DNA of 64,000 nucleotides. Source: Achromobacter agilis (GTDB lineage: Bacteria > Pseudomonadota > Gammaproteobacteria > Burkholderiales > Burkholderiaceae_B). This document shows, one piece after another, positions 33,071 to 41,952 of this stretch. How positions within the stretch are numbered: position 1 is the first letter of the stretch; each line of letters begins with the position of its first letter. The notes beneath the pieces were generated by a model, which saw only the letters and a program-made list of their open reading frames with translations, was not told where the DNA came from and made no database searches. Location of the stretch: contig NZ_UFQB01000026.1 in NCBI RefSeq assembly GCF_900496965.1, positions 31,347-95,346 of the forward strand. The letters run 5' to 3'. The position numbers were made by a program, and so were the translations under genes.

Positions 33071-34080
33071 CCGTGCCTCCGGCCGCGCGCCAGCAGCCAC
33101 AGGAAAAAGGGGCCACCCACCAGGCTGGTGACCAGCCCGATCGGCAGTTCGGCCGGCACGACCGCGACCCGCGACAGCCAGTCCGCCAGCGCCAGGGCCA
33201 GCGCTCCGCCCAGCACGCAGGCGGGCAGCAGCCAGCGGTGATTGGCGCCGAGCGTCATGCGCACGAGGTGCGGCACCACCAGGCCCACGAACGCGATTCC
33301 GCCGGTGGCGGCCACCAGCGGGCCGACGATCAGGGCGCACGCCAGCACCAGCCTGGCCCGCACGCGCTTGAGCGCGTAGCCCAGGTGCTGGGCCTCGCGC
33401 TCGCCCAGCAGCAAGGCGTTCATGACGCGCCACTGGCCCATGAGCCACAGCGACATCAGCAGCACCCACGGCCCCAGGAACGCCAGCAGCGTCCAGTTCG
33501 CGCCCGCCAGGCTGCCCATGCTCCAGAACGTCAGGTCGCGCAGCTGGGCATCGTTGGCGACGAAGGTGAACAGCCCGATGATGGCGCCGGCCACCGCGTT
33601 GATCGCGATGCCGGCCAGCAGCAGCCCCGCCACGCCGGGCACCCGCCGGCCGAGGGCATAGGCACAGAAGGTGGCAAGCAGGCTGCCCGCGAACGCCGCG
33701 GGCGCCAGGATCAGGAAGCCGCCCGAGGTCAGGACGATGGCCCCGACCGCCCCCAGCGCGCCGCCGGCCGAAATGCCGATCAGGCCCGGCTCGGCCAGCG
33801 GATTGCGGAACAGCGCCTGCATGGACGCGCCGGAAACCGCCAGCGCGGCGCCGGCGACCAGCGCGAACAGCACGCGCGGCAGGCGGATATCGATCAGCAC
33901 GTTGCGCCAGAGCTCGCTGCCGGGGGCCGGGGTTCCCCACAGCAGCGAGGGCAGCTCGCGCAGCGGAATCCGGACCGCGCCGCTGCTGCTGGCGGCCAGC
34001 GCCACCGCGACGACCGCCACACCCAGCAGCAACAGGGCCAGCGGCGGCTTCACGCGCCCGGCGCTAGCGCGCCATCGCAC
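33067..34080 (-). CDS. bhuU: Haem ABC transporter permease
   Basis: A 337-residue FecCD-family permease with about ten transmembrane helices. Family blocks include RLPRVLFALVAGAALAVSGASMQALFRNPLAEPGLIG (in part), and the VGPLVAATGGIAFVGLVVPHLVRM cytoplasmic coupling segment. The start is taken as GTG at 34080, which overlaps the bhuT stop by 17 bases; a GTG at 34053 is also possible. It forms the inner-membrane channel that receives haem from BhuT. Confidence 0.94.
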   Translation of the reverse strand: MRWRASAGRVKPPLALLLLGVAVVAVALAASSSGAVRIPLRELPSLLWGTPAPGSELWRNVLIDIRLPRVLFALVAGAALAVSGASMQALFRNPLAEPGLIGISAGGALGAVGAIVLTSGGFLILAPAAFAGSLLATFCAYALGRRVPGVAGLLLAGIAINAVAGAIIGLFTFVANDAQLRDLTFWSMGSLAGANWTLLAFLGPWVLLMSLWLMGQWRVMNALLLGEREAQHLGYALKRVRARLVLACALIVGPLVAATGGIAFVGLVVPHLVRMTLGANHRWLLPACVLGGALALALADWLSRVAVVPAELPIGLVTSLVGGPFFLWLLARGRRHG

Positions 34081-34897
34081 CGGCGGCCTCCTGCTTGAGT
34101 TCGGTCAGCGCCAGCGGCAGCCGCGGCCCCATCCCCAGGAGCAGCAGGTCGTCCATGACGATCACGCGCCGGCCGACCGCCGCGGGCGTGGACGCGATGC
34201 CGGGCATGGCCAGCAGCTTCGCGGCCCCGCCGGTAGCGTCGAGCGAGGTTTTGGTCACCACGATCAGGTCCGGCGCCAGCGCGCTGACCGCCTCGGCGGA
34301 AACCGGCTTGTAGCCTTGCTGATCCTGCAGCACGTTGACCAGGCCCGCCATCGCCATCACTTCGTTGGCGGCCGTGCCGCGCCCCGCGCCCTGCAAAGTG
34401 CCGGTGCGGTTGATCAGCAGAATGGCGCGCGCATGCGTCGCCGGAATCGTTTCGACCTGCTTGAGCTCGCGCGCGATCCGCTCCACCATGCGCTCGCCTT
34501 CCGGCGCCACGCCCAGCGCCTGCGCGATGTTGCGGATGCGCGCCTTGAGCGAATCGACCGAGGGCGAATCCGGCACCGTCACCACGCGCACGCCGACCTC
34601 GCCCAGGCGCTTGAGCGCGTCGGGCGGGCCGGCCTGTTCGGACGCCAGCACCAGATCGGGCTTCAGCGCCAGAACGCCCTCCACCGGCACCGAGCGGTAA
34701 TACCCGACACGGGGCAGCCGGGTCGCGGCCTCGGGGTACAGGCTGGAGAGGTCGTCCCCGACCAGGCGTTCGCCCTGCCCCAGCTGATAGACGATTTCGG
34801 TCACGCTGCCGCCCAGCGTCACCACCCGTTCGGGCGGCGCCGCCTGCGCGGCTAGCGCCGCCATCCATCCGATCGCCACTGCCAACCATGTCTTCAT
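34064..34897 (-). CDS. bhuT: Periplasmic haem-binding protein
   Basis: A 277-residue class III solute-binding protein with a signal peptide (to about residue 19, LAAQAAPP). It begins RVVTLGGSVTEIVYQLGQGERLVGDD, as in HmuT/ShuT. The conserved tyrosine region RVGYYRSVPVEGVLALKPDL contains the residue that ligates haem in ShuT (family knowledge). It lies 10 bases after bhuS and overlaps bhuU, so translation is coupled. Confidence 0.94.
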   Translation of the reverse strand: MKTWLAVAIGWMAALAAQAAPPERVVTLGGSVTEIVYQLGQGERLVGDDLSSLYPEAATRLPRVGYYRSVPVEGVLALKPDLVLASEQAGPPDALKRLGEVGVRVVTVPDSPSVDSLKARIRNIAQALGVAPEGERMVERIARELKQVETIPATHARAILLINRTGTLQGAGRGTAANEVMAMAGLVNVLQDQQGYKPVSAEAVSALAPDLIVVTKTSLDATGGAAKLLAMPGIASTPAAVGRRVIVMDDLLLLGMGPRLPLALTELKQEAAGAMAR

Positions 34898-34907
34898 TGC
34901 GTCGTCC

Positions 34908-35954
34908 TCAGGCGGCCAGCGGCACGCTGCACAGGCTGGCCATCAGTTCGCGCCACTGCGCCAGTTCCGGCTTGCCCGGCTTGCGCTCGCCGAAGAACTG
35001 GGCGATCAGTTCGCCCGTGGCGGAATACAGCTCCAGCGACGTCACCCAGCCGTCCGAGGTGGGCTTGTTCACCACCCAGGCCGACGCGATCGCGGCCGTG
35101 TCCAGGTGCAGGTTGAACTTGGGATCCAGCACGTTGTACCAGGGCCCCGTGCGGCGCAGCTGCTTTACCGGGCCGGTATGGATCTGGATCATGCCGCGAT
35201 TGCCCACGAAGCACATGATCGACAGGCCGGACTGCGCCGCCGATTCCAGCATGCGCTCGACGGATTCCGCGGGCACCGGCTGCGCCAGGTCCTCGCCCGC
35301 GGCCGCCAGCGCCGCCAGGCGCGACACCTTGAATTTGCGCAGCAGCGGAAAGAACTCGTGGGTGTCCTGCATTGCGAGCCAGGCCTCGCGCCATTGCGCG
35401 CTGTCTTGGACGCGGTCCGCGTCGGCGGCCGGCGCGTAGGGCGCGGTCTCGGGCCACTGCGGTTCGCCGGCAAACTTCGCGATCAGCGCATCGTAGGCTG
35501 CCGCGTCGGTCGCGTCGACGCGGTAGACCTTGTGCACCGCCACGCCCGCGCCGTCAAAGAACTGCAGGCTGTGCCGGCCGTCCTGCTCGACCGCCCAGGC
35601 CGACTTCCACGCGGTGAAGAACACGCGCAGGTCGATGTCCGGCCCCAGCACCAGGCCCACCGGCCCCTCGGCCTGGATGTCTTCGTACACCCCATGGCGC
35701 TCGTGCACACACCAGTCGTTGCGCGTCAGCGCCATGACCGGACCCAGCGTGCCCAGTTCGCGGAAGATCTCCTGCGGCGTACCGTGCAGGGCGGTGGCCT
35801 TCACGCCGCCGCAGCCCGCGGCCACCCATTCGGCCTCGGATACGCCCAGGGCCTGGGCGAGGTTGCGGGCGCGCAGCCCGGGTTGCGAGGCGGCCAGGGC
35901 CTCGTTGCGGGCGCGCAGCGCCTGTGCGCGGGACGTGAAATCGGTGTTGCTCAT
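34908..35954 (-). CDS. bhuS: Haem-degrading/haem-trafficking factor
   Basis: A 348-residue cytoplasmic HemS/ChuS/PhuS-type protein made of two repeats of about 170 residues. It starts LRARNEALAASQPGLRARNLAQALGVSEAEWV, and has GLSIMCFVGNRGMIQIHTGPVKQLRRTGPWYNVLDPKFNLHL (in part) in the second half. Relatives bind imported haem and either degrade it or hand it to haem oxygenase. It is 63 bases downstream of bhuR in the operon. Confidence 0.94.
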   Translation of the reverse strand: MSNTDFTSRAQALRARNEALAASQPGLRARNLAQALGVSEAEWVAAGCGGVKATALHGTPQEIFRELGTLGPVMALTRNDWCVHERHGVYEDIQAEGPVGLVLGPDIDLRVFFTAWKSAWAVEQDGRHSLQFFDGAGVAVHKVYRVDATDAAAYDALIAKFAGEPQWPETAPYAPAADADRVQDSAQWREAWLAMQDTHEFFPLLRKFKVSRLAALAAAGEDLAQPVPAESVERMLESAAQSGLSIMCFVGNRGMIQIHTGPVKQLRRTGPWYNVLDPKFNLHLDTAAIASAWVVNKPTSDGWVTSLELYSATGELIAQFFGERKPGKPELAQWRELMASLCSVPLAA

Positions 35955-36017
35955 AGTGGGCCCTCCGGCCGATAAAACGGGTTGCGAAAGCCGCCGGCCG
36001 CCGGCGGCGGATCGGAA

Positions 36018-38636
36018 TCAATACTGGTATGTCAGTGAGACGCGGACGCTGCGCCCCGGTTCCGTGTACCAATCGACCGGACGCGGAATCGCGGTTGCGC
36101 CGGCGGTCGGCACATTGATGGCCTCCCAGTACTTCTTGTCGAACAGGTTGAAAACGCCCGCCTGCACCTGCAGCCCCTTCACGGCCGCGGGACGCCAGTA
36201 GCCCATCAGGTCCACCACGCCGTAGCCGGGCGCTTTGAAATCGGCGTAGGGCGCGTCGGCCTCGGCATCCGGGTACTCGACCTTGTTGCGTTGCAGCGCG
36301 GCAGTCAGCATTGCGTCCACGCCCCACACGTCGCGGCCGTAGCCCACCCCCAGCACCGCTTTCAGCGGCGCAACTGAGTTCAGGTACTGCCCCGTGCCCT
36401 CGTCCTTGCCCACGGCCCACGCCAGCGAGCCCCAGGTGCGCCATCCGGGCGAAAACTTCCAGTGCGCGCTGGCCTCGGCGCCGTAGATGCGCACCTTGGC
36501 GCGGTTCACGCTGCCAGTCACGCCCCAAGGATATTGGCCGTCCCAGCCCGGCTGCCACTGCGGCGAACTCGCATTCAGGGGCACCTCGGCGTCGATGAAA
36601 TTCTGGTAGCGATTGTCGAAGAACGATAGCGCGCCGCCGAGATCGTCCGATCCCATTTTGGCGCCCAGTTCCCAGCCCTTGCTGGTCTCGGGCTTCAGGT
36701 TGGGATTGCCCACGCGCAGGTAGGAGCCCGGCCCGCCGTAGTTGGTGTAGAGCTGCGTCGGGCTGGGCGCCTTGAAACCGTAGGCGTACTGGGCGTAGAA
36801 GCTCAGGTCGTCGCGGGCCTTCCAGGTAGCAAGCAGCTTGGGGGAGAAGCGGCTGCCGCTGTTGGACGGCGGCAGCGCGCCCGCGTTCGGGTTGCTGTCG
36901 TAGTCCGCCGTAGACTGCGGCTTCTGTTCGTAGTGATCGTAGCGCAGGGCCGGCATGAGCGTGTAGCGGCCGTCGGCGAAGCTGAATTCGTCCTGCACCC
37001 ACAGGGCCCACTGGCTGCCCTTGGACTGCGGCACGTCGGCCTGGTTGGTGTGCAGCATGTCGCAGGAACGCGGGCCCATCGGCGCCGGCAGCCCAGGGCG
37101 GATCGCCGGGCAATTGTCGTAGCCGCTGGAGTTCTGCTCGGTCTTGTTGCCGTACCACTCGCCGCCGACTGTCCACAGCTGCGACACCGATGCCCCGGCT
37201 AGCCGCTTGGTGAGTTCGCCGTTCACGCCGAACAGCGTCTGCTGGATGGAGTTGCTGCGGCCGTAGGGGCCGCTAGGAAAGCCGTAGCGGAAGGGATCGC
37301 CGGGGATGGCGTAGGCCCGCGAATCCACGCTGCGCACGCCGTCCAGCGAGTTGTCCAGCCGCAGGCGCTGCCAGTAGACGACGGCGGAGGCCGTATCGAT
37401 AAGGCTGCCTTCGCCGGGCGCCTTGTAGGTATAGTCGAACGACACGCGCTCGCGTTCCGTTTCCTTGCGGGTGCCGTTTTCGCCGTAAAGATAGCTGGTG
37501 CCCGCGCCCTGTTCGAACATGCTGTCGATGTCGGCGTTGCGCTTGAAGTATTCGCCGGTCAGGCCGAACCGGTGGCCGCCTTCGACGCGCTGCTGCAGCT
37601 TCAGCAGGAAGCTGCGCTGGTCGTAGTCCTCGGGGCTGGGTTCGCTGCGCTTGGGGCCGTAGCCGCCCACGTCGCCCCGGTTGTCGAGCGCGTGGCCGTT
37701 GCGCAGCCCCGCCTGCACGAGCCAGAACGTATTGCTGTGGATCTGGCCCGCCAGCGCCGCGTTGGCGCCCCAACTGCTGTCGGCCGAATCGTAGTCCGTC
37801 TTGACGAGCGCGCCGAAGGTCTGTCCGCCGCCGAGCAGGTCCGACGGTTCCAGCGTGTACAGGTCGGCGATGCCCGATATCGCACCGGAACCGCCGCCGC
37901 TGGCGTCCGCGCCGCGCACGATGTCCAGCCGCGACAGGCTGTTGAAGTCCACCGCTTCCAGCCCGCCCTTCACGCCGCGCGCGCCGTCATCCAGCCACGG
38001 CAGGCGGATGCCGTCCACGCGCGTCAGCACCCGGTCCTGGTCCAGGCCACGAATATTGATGCTGTTGTTCTGCCGGTTGAAGTTCACGCCCGGCTCGGCG
38101 CGCTTGCTCAGGTCGCTCCAGTTGCGGATCTGCAGATCGTCCAGGCGCTTGCGGTCGGTGCTGGTTTCCCAGGCGGGCGCGGCCGCCGCGCCCTCGCCTT
38201 CCACCCTGACCGGCGCCAGTTGCGTCGCGTTGTCCGGCGCCTGCGCCTCCAGAACGTAGACGCCGGCGCCGCGTTCCCGCACGCTCAGGCCGCTGCCGGC
38301 CAGCAAGCGCGAAAAGCCCTCACGCACCGAATAGCTCCCTTCGAGTCCGGCCGTGCGGCGCTGCCCCACCAGCGCGGCGTCGAACAGCACCGTCACGCCC
38401 GCGCTGTCGGCAAAGCGCGGCAGCGCCTCGGCCAGAGGCCCGGCGGGTATGCGATAGCCGCGGGCCTGCGCCTGCGCCGAGGCCTGGGCCCATGCGCCGG
38501 ACGCCGGCAGCATGACGCCGGCGAAGGCGGCCAGGGCCAGCGCCGCATGCATGGCGGCGGCAAGTCGGGTCAGCCGGCATTGCGCGCCTCGGGCTGATCG
38601 GGAGCCGCTTGCGCGGCCGGCGGGATGGTAAGCCAT
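36018..38636 (-). CDS. bhuR: TonB-dependent haem receptor with signalling domain
   Basis: An 872-residue outer-membrane receptor. After a long signal sequence (cleavage near residue 50, AWAQ) comes an STN signalling domain (about 58-130; YRIPAGPLAEALPRFADSAGVTVLFD), then the plug and barrel ending VRVSLTYQY. The haem-receptor motifs FKAP and NPNL are both present (GFKAPSPTQLYTNYGGPGS, VGNPNLKPETS). No histidine lies between them, unlike in HemR-type receptors. The STN domain fits regulation by the HurI/HurR pair encoded just upstream. It is the first gene of bhuRSTUV. Confidence 0.95.
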   Translation of the reverse strand: MAYHPAGRASGSRSARGAQCRLTRLAAAMHAALALAAFAGVMLPASGAWAQASAQAQARGYRIPAGPLAEALPRFADSAGVTVLFDAALVGQRRTAGLEGSYSVREGFSRLLAGSGLSVRERGAGVYVLEAQAPDNATQLAPVRVEGEGAAAAPAWETSTDRKRLDDLQIRNWSDLSKRAEPGVNFNRQNNSINIRGLDQDRVLTRVDGIRLPWLDDGARGVKGGLEAVDFNSLSRLDIVRGADASGGGSGAISGIADLYTLEPSDLLGGGQTFGALVKTDYDSADSSWGANAALAGQIHSNTFWLVQAGLRNGHALDNRGDVGGYGPKRSEPSPEDYDQRSFLLKLQQRVEGGHRFGLTGEYFKRNADIDSMFEQGAGTSYLYGENGTRKETERERVSFDYTYKAPGEGSLIDTASAVVYWQRLRLDNSLDGVRSVDSRAYAIPGDPFRYGFPSGPYGRSNSIQQTLFGVNGELTKRLAGASVSQLWTVGGEWYGNKTEQNSSGYDNCPAIRPGLPAPMGPRSCDMLHTNQADVPQSKGSQWALWVQDEFSFADGRYTLMPALRYDHYEQKPQSTADYDSNPNAGALPPSNSGSRFSPKLLATWKARDDLSFYAQYAYGFKAPSPTQLYTNYGGPGSYLRVGNPNLKPETSKGWELGAKMGSDDLGGALSFFDNRYQNFIDAEVPLNASSPQWQPGWDGQYPWGVTGSVNRAKVRIYGAEASAHWKFSPGWRTWGSLAWAVGKDEGTGQYLNSVAPLKAVLGVGYGRDVWGVDAMLTAALQRNKVEYPDAEADAPYADFKAPGYGVVDLMGYWRPAAVKGLQVQAGVFNLFDKKYWEAINVPTAGATAIPRPVDWYTEPGRSVRVSLTYQY

Positions 38637-38738
38637 GGTCGTCCTTTCGATCCAAAAGGTGTCGGCATTCGTTTGCCTATACAGACCATGACCCTCGTGC
38701 GCTCCAGACCAGACAGCATTGCCAAAAAAAATTCCATT

Positions 38739-39752
38739 TCAAGCATCGGACGCTGCGCGCGGCCCGATGGTGACCCAGTACGGCGTGCGGTAGCGTACCT
38801 GCACCGGCAGGGTCGCCGGCAACGCGGCCAGCACCGCGTCCGTGTCGCGCAGCTGGAAAGCGCCCGAAACCCGCAAATGCGCCACGGCGGGATCGCAGCG
38901 CAGGATGCCCGGCCGGTAGCGGTCCAGTTCCGCGGCGAAGGCATCCAGGCGCATCTGGCTGGCGTACAGCACGCCGCGCATCCAGTCGCTGGCATGCGGA
39001 TCCGCGGGGGACGGCGGCGAAACGCCCGCGGCCGCCAGGCTGCCCTGTTCTCCTTCCGACAGGATGGCTGCGGCGCCCGGATGCGCCGCGCTGCTGACCC
39101 GGACCCGCCCCTGCTGCACGCTGACCCGGCAGGACGCGCCGTCCTGCCGCACGCAGAAGCGCGAGGCCCGCGCCTCGATGTCGCCCAGGCGTGTGCGCAC
39201 CACGAACGGCCGGGGATGCGCCGCGGTATCCGCCACGGCATGCACGGCGATCTCGCCCGAACGCAGCCGCAGCAGGCGCGACGTGGCGCTGAACATCACG
39301 TCCACGGCGCTGTCCGTATTCATGCGCAGCGTGGAGCCGTCGGCCAGCGCCACGTCGCGCTGCTCGCCCGCGGCGCTGCGGTAGTCGGCGCTCCAGGCCA
39401 GCGAATCCGAGCGCCAGGCGGCCCAGGCGGCCGGGCCGGCCACCATCAGCGCCACCAGCGTTTTCAGCGCGGCGCGGCGGTGTTTGAGCGCCGGCCGGTC
39501 CAGGGTGGCCATGCCCAGCGCGGCGGGGATCAGGCTGAACCGCTCGTTCACGCGTTGCGCGCGCTGCCACGCATGCTCGTGCTCGGCCTTGCTCGCGCGC
39601 CATTGGTCGCAGGCCCGTTGATCGGCTTCTGTGGCCCGCCCTGAACTCAGGCGCAGCAGCCAGCGCGCGGCTTCGCGCGCCACGCTGCGCTCCACCACCG
39701 GCAGCTCGCCGCCCGCCTCGGGCAGCGCGCTCAGATCGCCGCCATGATGCAT
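38739..39752 (-). CDS. hurR: FecR-type anti-sigma/regulator of haem uptake
   Basis: A 337-residue inner-membrane regulator. The N-terminal cytoplasmic part (about 25-75; AREAARWLLRLSSGRATEADQ) carries the sigma-binding region with the conserved Trp residues. One transmembrane segment (about 95-113) is followed by the periplasmic FecR domain (about 125-225; DVALADGSTLRMNTDSAVDV). It relays haem occupancy of BhuR to the sigma factor HurI. It overlaps hurI by 22 bases and precedes bhuR by about 100 bases. Confidence 0.93.
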   Translation of the reverse strand: MHHGGDLSALPEAGGELPVVERSVAREAARWLLRLSSGRATEADQRACDQWRASKAEHEHAWQRAQRVNERFSLIPAALGMATLDRPALKHRRAALKTLVALMVAGPAAWAAWRSDSLAWSADYRSAAGEQRDVALADGSTLRMNTDSAVDVMFSATSRLLRLRSGEIAVHAVADTAAHPRPFVVRTRLGDIEARASRFCVRQDGASCRVSVQQGRVRVSSAAHPGAAAILSEGEQGSLAAAGVSPPSPADPHASDWMRGVLYASQMRLDAFAAELDRYRPGILRCDPAVAHLRVSGAFQLRDTDAVLAALPATLPVQVRYRTPYWVTIGPRAASDA

Positions 39753-40240
39753 TGTTCGAATCCCTTGGTGATGTAGCGGTGGACGGTCCGCAGCGATACG
39801 TTGAGCCGGGCCGCGATTTCGCCGTGGCTCAGGCCTTCGAGCTGCGCCATCAGGAACGCCTGGCGCGCGGGCAGCGACAGGCCCGCCAGCATTTCGTCGA
39901 TTTCCTGCAGCGCTTCCAGGATGATCAGGCGCTGCTCCGCCGACGGGGCCAGCGGCTCGGGCATCTGGGCCAGGGCCTCGAGATAGGCCTGCTCCACCGA
40001 CCGGCGGCGGTGGTGGTTCATGAGCAGGCGCTTGGCGATCGTGGTGAGGTAGGCGCGCGGCTCGCGCAGCGCGTCCAGCTCATGGCGGTGCCGCAGCACC
40101 CGCACGAACGTATCCTGCGCCAGGTCGGCCGCGTCGAAGGTGTTCCCCAGCTTGGCGCGCAGCCAGCCATGCAGCCACCCATGATGCGCGCGATACAGAA
40201 TATGGACAGCATCGCTCGAGGCGAGCGCGGGATTCGGCAC
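39731..40240 (-). CDS. hurI: ECF sigma factor of the haem uptake system
   Basis: A FecI-type sigma factor of about 169 residues. Region 2 has DAADLAQDTFVRVLRHR and EPRAYLTTIAKRLLMNHHRRR; region 4 has LPARQAFLMAQLEGLSHGEIAARL and SLRTVHRYITKGFEQC. I place the start at GTG 40240, because AGGGAG lies eight bases before it. The longer frame from ATG 40285 would begin inside a Fur-like box and add 15 residues of no family similarity. HurI transcribes bhuRSTUV when haem is bound outside. Confidence 0.9.
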   Translation of the reverse strand: MPNPALASSDAVHILYRAHHGWLHGWLRAKLGNTFDAADLAQDTFVRVLRHRHELDALREPRAYLTTIAKRLLMNHHRRRSVEQAYLEALAQMPEPLAPSAEQRLIILEALQEIDEMLAGLSLPARQAFLMAQLEGLSHGEIAARLNVSLRTVHRYITKGFEQCIMAAI

Positions 40241-40270
40241 GGAAGGCTCCCTGGACTCTTTAGTACAAAT

Positions 40271-40289
40271 AGAAATCAATCTCATTCTA
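40271..40289 (-). promoter_or_regulatory. Fur-like box upstream of hurI
   Basis: On the minus strand TAGAATGAGATTGATTTCT matches the 19-base Fur consensus at 11 of 19 positions by my count, with AATGA and TGATT half-sites. It lies in an AT-rich pocket 31 bases before the preferred hurI start. Iron repression of hurI is known for Bordetella; the site itself is inferred. Confidence 0.5.
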
Positions 40290-40398
40290 AATGCAAAACC
40301 ATGATCCAGGTCAAGCCGGCGCGCGAAGCATGACGGCGATATGATGGGGACAGGCTTGGCCGTGCCCTGCGCGGCCCTATTTCAATAGGCGGGTTCCC

Positions 40399-40866
40399 AT
40401 GCTCTACAGCGCGCTCAAGTTCGTCCATGTCATGGCCGTGATCCTCTGGGTCGGAGGCATGCTGTTCGCCCACTGTTTCCTGCGCCCGGCCGTGGCGCAG
40501 CTGGAGCCGCCGGTCCGCCTGCGGCTCATGGCCTCGGTACTGGGCCCGTTCCTGAACGCGGTGCTGGCCGCCATCGTGCTCATCCTGCTGTCGGGCGCGG
40601 CGATGATCGGTCAGGAGGCGGCCCAGGCGGCGCAGACCGGCGGCGCGTTCTTCATGCCGCGCAGCTGGACCGCCATGGCCGCCGGCGGCCTCGTCATGAT
40701 GGCCATCTACGCCTACATCCGCTTCGTTCTCTATCCGCGCCTGAACGCGGCGGTCGCGGCGTCCGACTGGCCCGCGGGCGGCCAGGCCATGGGCGGCGTG
40801 CGCCGCTGGGTGGGCGTGAACCTGCTGCTGGGCATCGTCATCGTCGCCATCGTCTTTCTGGGGTAG
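40399..40866 (+). CDS. CopD-family membrane protein
   Basis: A 155-residue integral membrane protein with four helices (about 5-22, 48-67, 92-112 and 135-154). It starts YSALKFVHVMAVILWVGGMLFAHC, the FVHxxxxxxWVGGxxF motif of the CopD superfamily, with His, Cys and Phe positions that could bind haem or copper. It ends GVNLLLGIVIVAIVFLG. Relatives are single-domain CopD-like proteins of unclear role. It faces away from hurI and stands alone. Confidence 0.8.
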   Translation: MLYSALKFVHVMAVILWVGGMLFAHCFLRPAVAQLEPPVRLRLMASVLGPFLNAVLAAIVLILLSGAAMIGQEAAQAAQTGGAFFMPRSWTAMAAGGLVMMAIYAYIRFVLYPRLNAAVAASDWPAGGQAMGGVRRWVGVNLLLGIVIVAIVFLG

Positions 40867-41008
40867 GCGGATATCAGCCGGCGCCGGCCAGCCATCGGAC
40901 ATGAGGCGGCTGGTATCGGGATTCTTTTGCTTGGTGCAATACGCCGTACATCCGCGGCCCACACACTGCGGATGCCTCTCGCGGGCCTCCACAAGAAAAG
41001 GAATCGCC

Positions 41009-41869
41009 ATGATCAAGCGCATCTTCAAACTGGCCGCCCTCGGCCTGTTCGCCTCCTCGTTCACCGCGCACGGCGCGGCGCCCATCGACAACAGCGCGCT
41101 GGACCAGCCCGGGTTCCGCGAGCACAAGGCCACCTACGGCGTGGTGTACCGGCTGCCCAAGGAAGTCAACGCCGTCCTGGACGCCAAGGTCAACGGCGCG
41201 CTCAAGGCCGATCTGGTCAAGCTGGGCCTGAAGACCGAAGCCGAAACGCCCAACATGCCGCACGTCACGGTGGTGCACATCCACAGCGCCGATCCAGCAA
41301 CGCCCGCCCGCATGCTGAAGGCGCTGCCCAAGCCGCCGGCCCCGCTGCAGATCACGCTCAAGAGCTTCTATCCCACCGAGGCCGCCAAGGGCGCGGGCCA
41401 TCCCTGGTGGCTGGACCTGGGCGTGGTCAAGAGCGGCCAGGGCTTCGAGGACATGATGCGCTACAACACCGTGGCCACCGCCGCCCTGGCGCCCTTGCGC
41501 GACGGCCCGCTGCCACGCGTGACCGGCCCCGTCTACGCCAAGATGGGCGACGCCGGCCACGACCTGGTCCGCACGCAGGGCGTGAGCGGCGTGAACATCA
41601 TGCAGGACGGCAAGGAAGTGCGCGCGCACAACCCGCACACCACGCTGGTCTACAGCATGACGCCGTACGACGCGCGCCTGCAGGACGCCATGAAGCAGGA
41701 AGCGGACAAGTTCAACGCCGTGCTGCCCGAGGGCATCGCCACGACGTTCAAGGACGTGTCCATCGTCGAGATCGGCTTCGCCGGCAACGTGGTGCGCGAG
41801 ATCTACCGCGTCAGCCTGGAAGACGGTTCCGCGCTCGACGTGGCCACCGGCAAGAAGATCGGCGGCTGA
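41009..41869 (+). CDS. Secreted 2H-phosphoesterase-like protein
   Basis: A 286-residue protein with a signal peptide (KRIFKLAALGLFASSFTAHG, cleavage near residue 22). Two HxTx motifs are visible, NMPHVTVVHI (His85) and HNPHTTLVYS (His210). Paired HxTx motifs are the mark of the 2H phosphoesterase fold (RNA ligase T/LigT, CPDase, AKAP18), whose members open cyclic phosphates or cleave 2'-5' bonds. Export is unusual for that fold. The motif spacing, about 125 residues, is longer than usual. AAAAGGAA precedes the ATG. The function is unknown and the call is from motifs only. Confidence 0.55.
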   Translation: MIKRIFKLAALGLFASSFTAHGAAPIDNSALDQPGFREHKATYGVVYRLPKEVNAVLDAKVNGALKADLVKLGLKTEAETPNMPHVTVVHIHSADPATPARMLKALPKPPAPLQITLKSFYPTEAAKGAGHPWWLDLGVVKSGQGFEDMMRYNTVATAALAPLRDGPLPRVTGPVYAKMGDAGHDLVRTQGVSGVNIMQDGKEVRAHNPHTTLVYSMTPYDARLQDAMKQEADKFNAVLPEGIATTFKDVSIVEIGFAGNVVREIYRVSLEDGSALDVATGKKIGG

Positions 41870-41902
41870 TCCGCCGGAGGCGGGGCGTAACGGTATCGCA
41901 TG

Positions 41903-41919
41903 CTGCCATTTCGTGGCAG
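41903..41919. promoter_or_regulatory. Operator CTGCCA-N5-TGGCAG before the YafY regulator
   Basis: CTGCCA (41903-41908) and TGGCAG (41914-41919) form a perfect dyad with a five-base spacer, 33 bases before the regulator ATG. The same layout recurs before the VOC gene at 42652-42668. The pair is best explained as the binding site of the YafY-family regulator encoded between them. Confidence 0.6.
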
Positions 41920-41952
41920 CATTATGCAATTGCCGTCTGCCCGCCTCCTGCC

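Noticed and set aside
33071..33940. Extension of bhuV through bhuU
   Set aside because: The region is fully explained by bhuU in another frame, and bhuV begins at the ATGA overlap.
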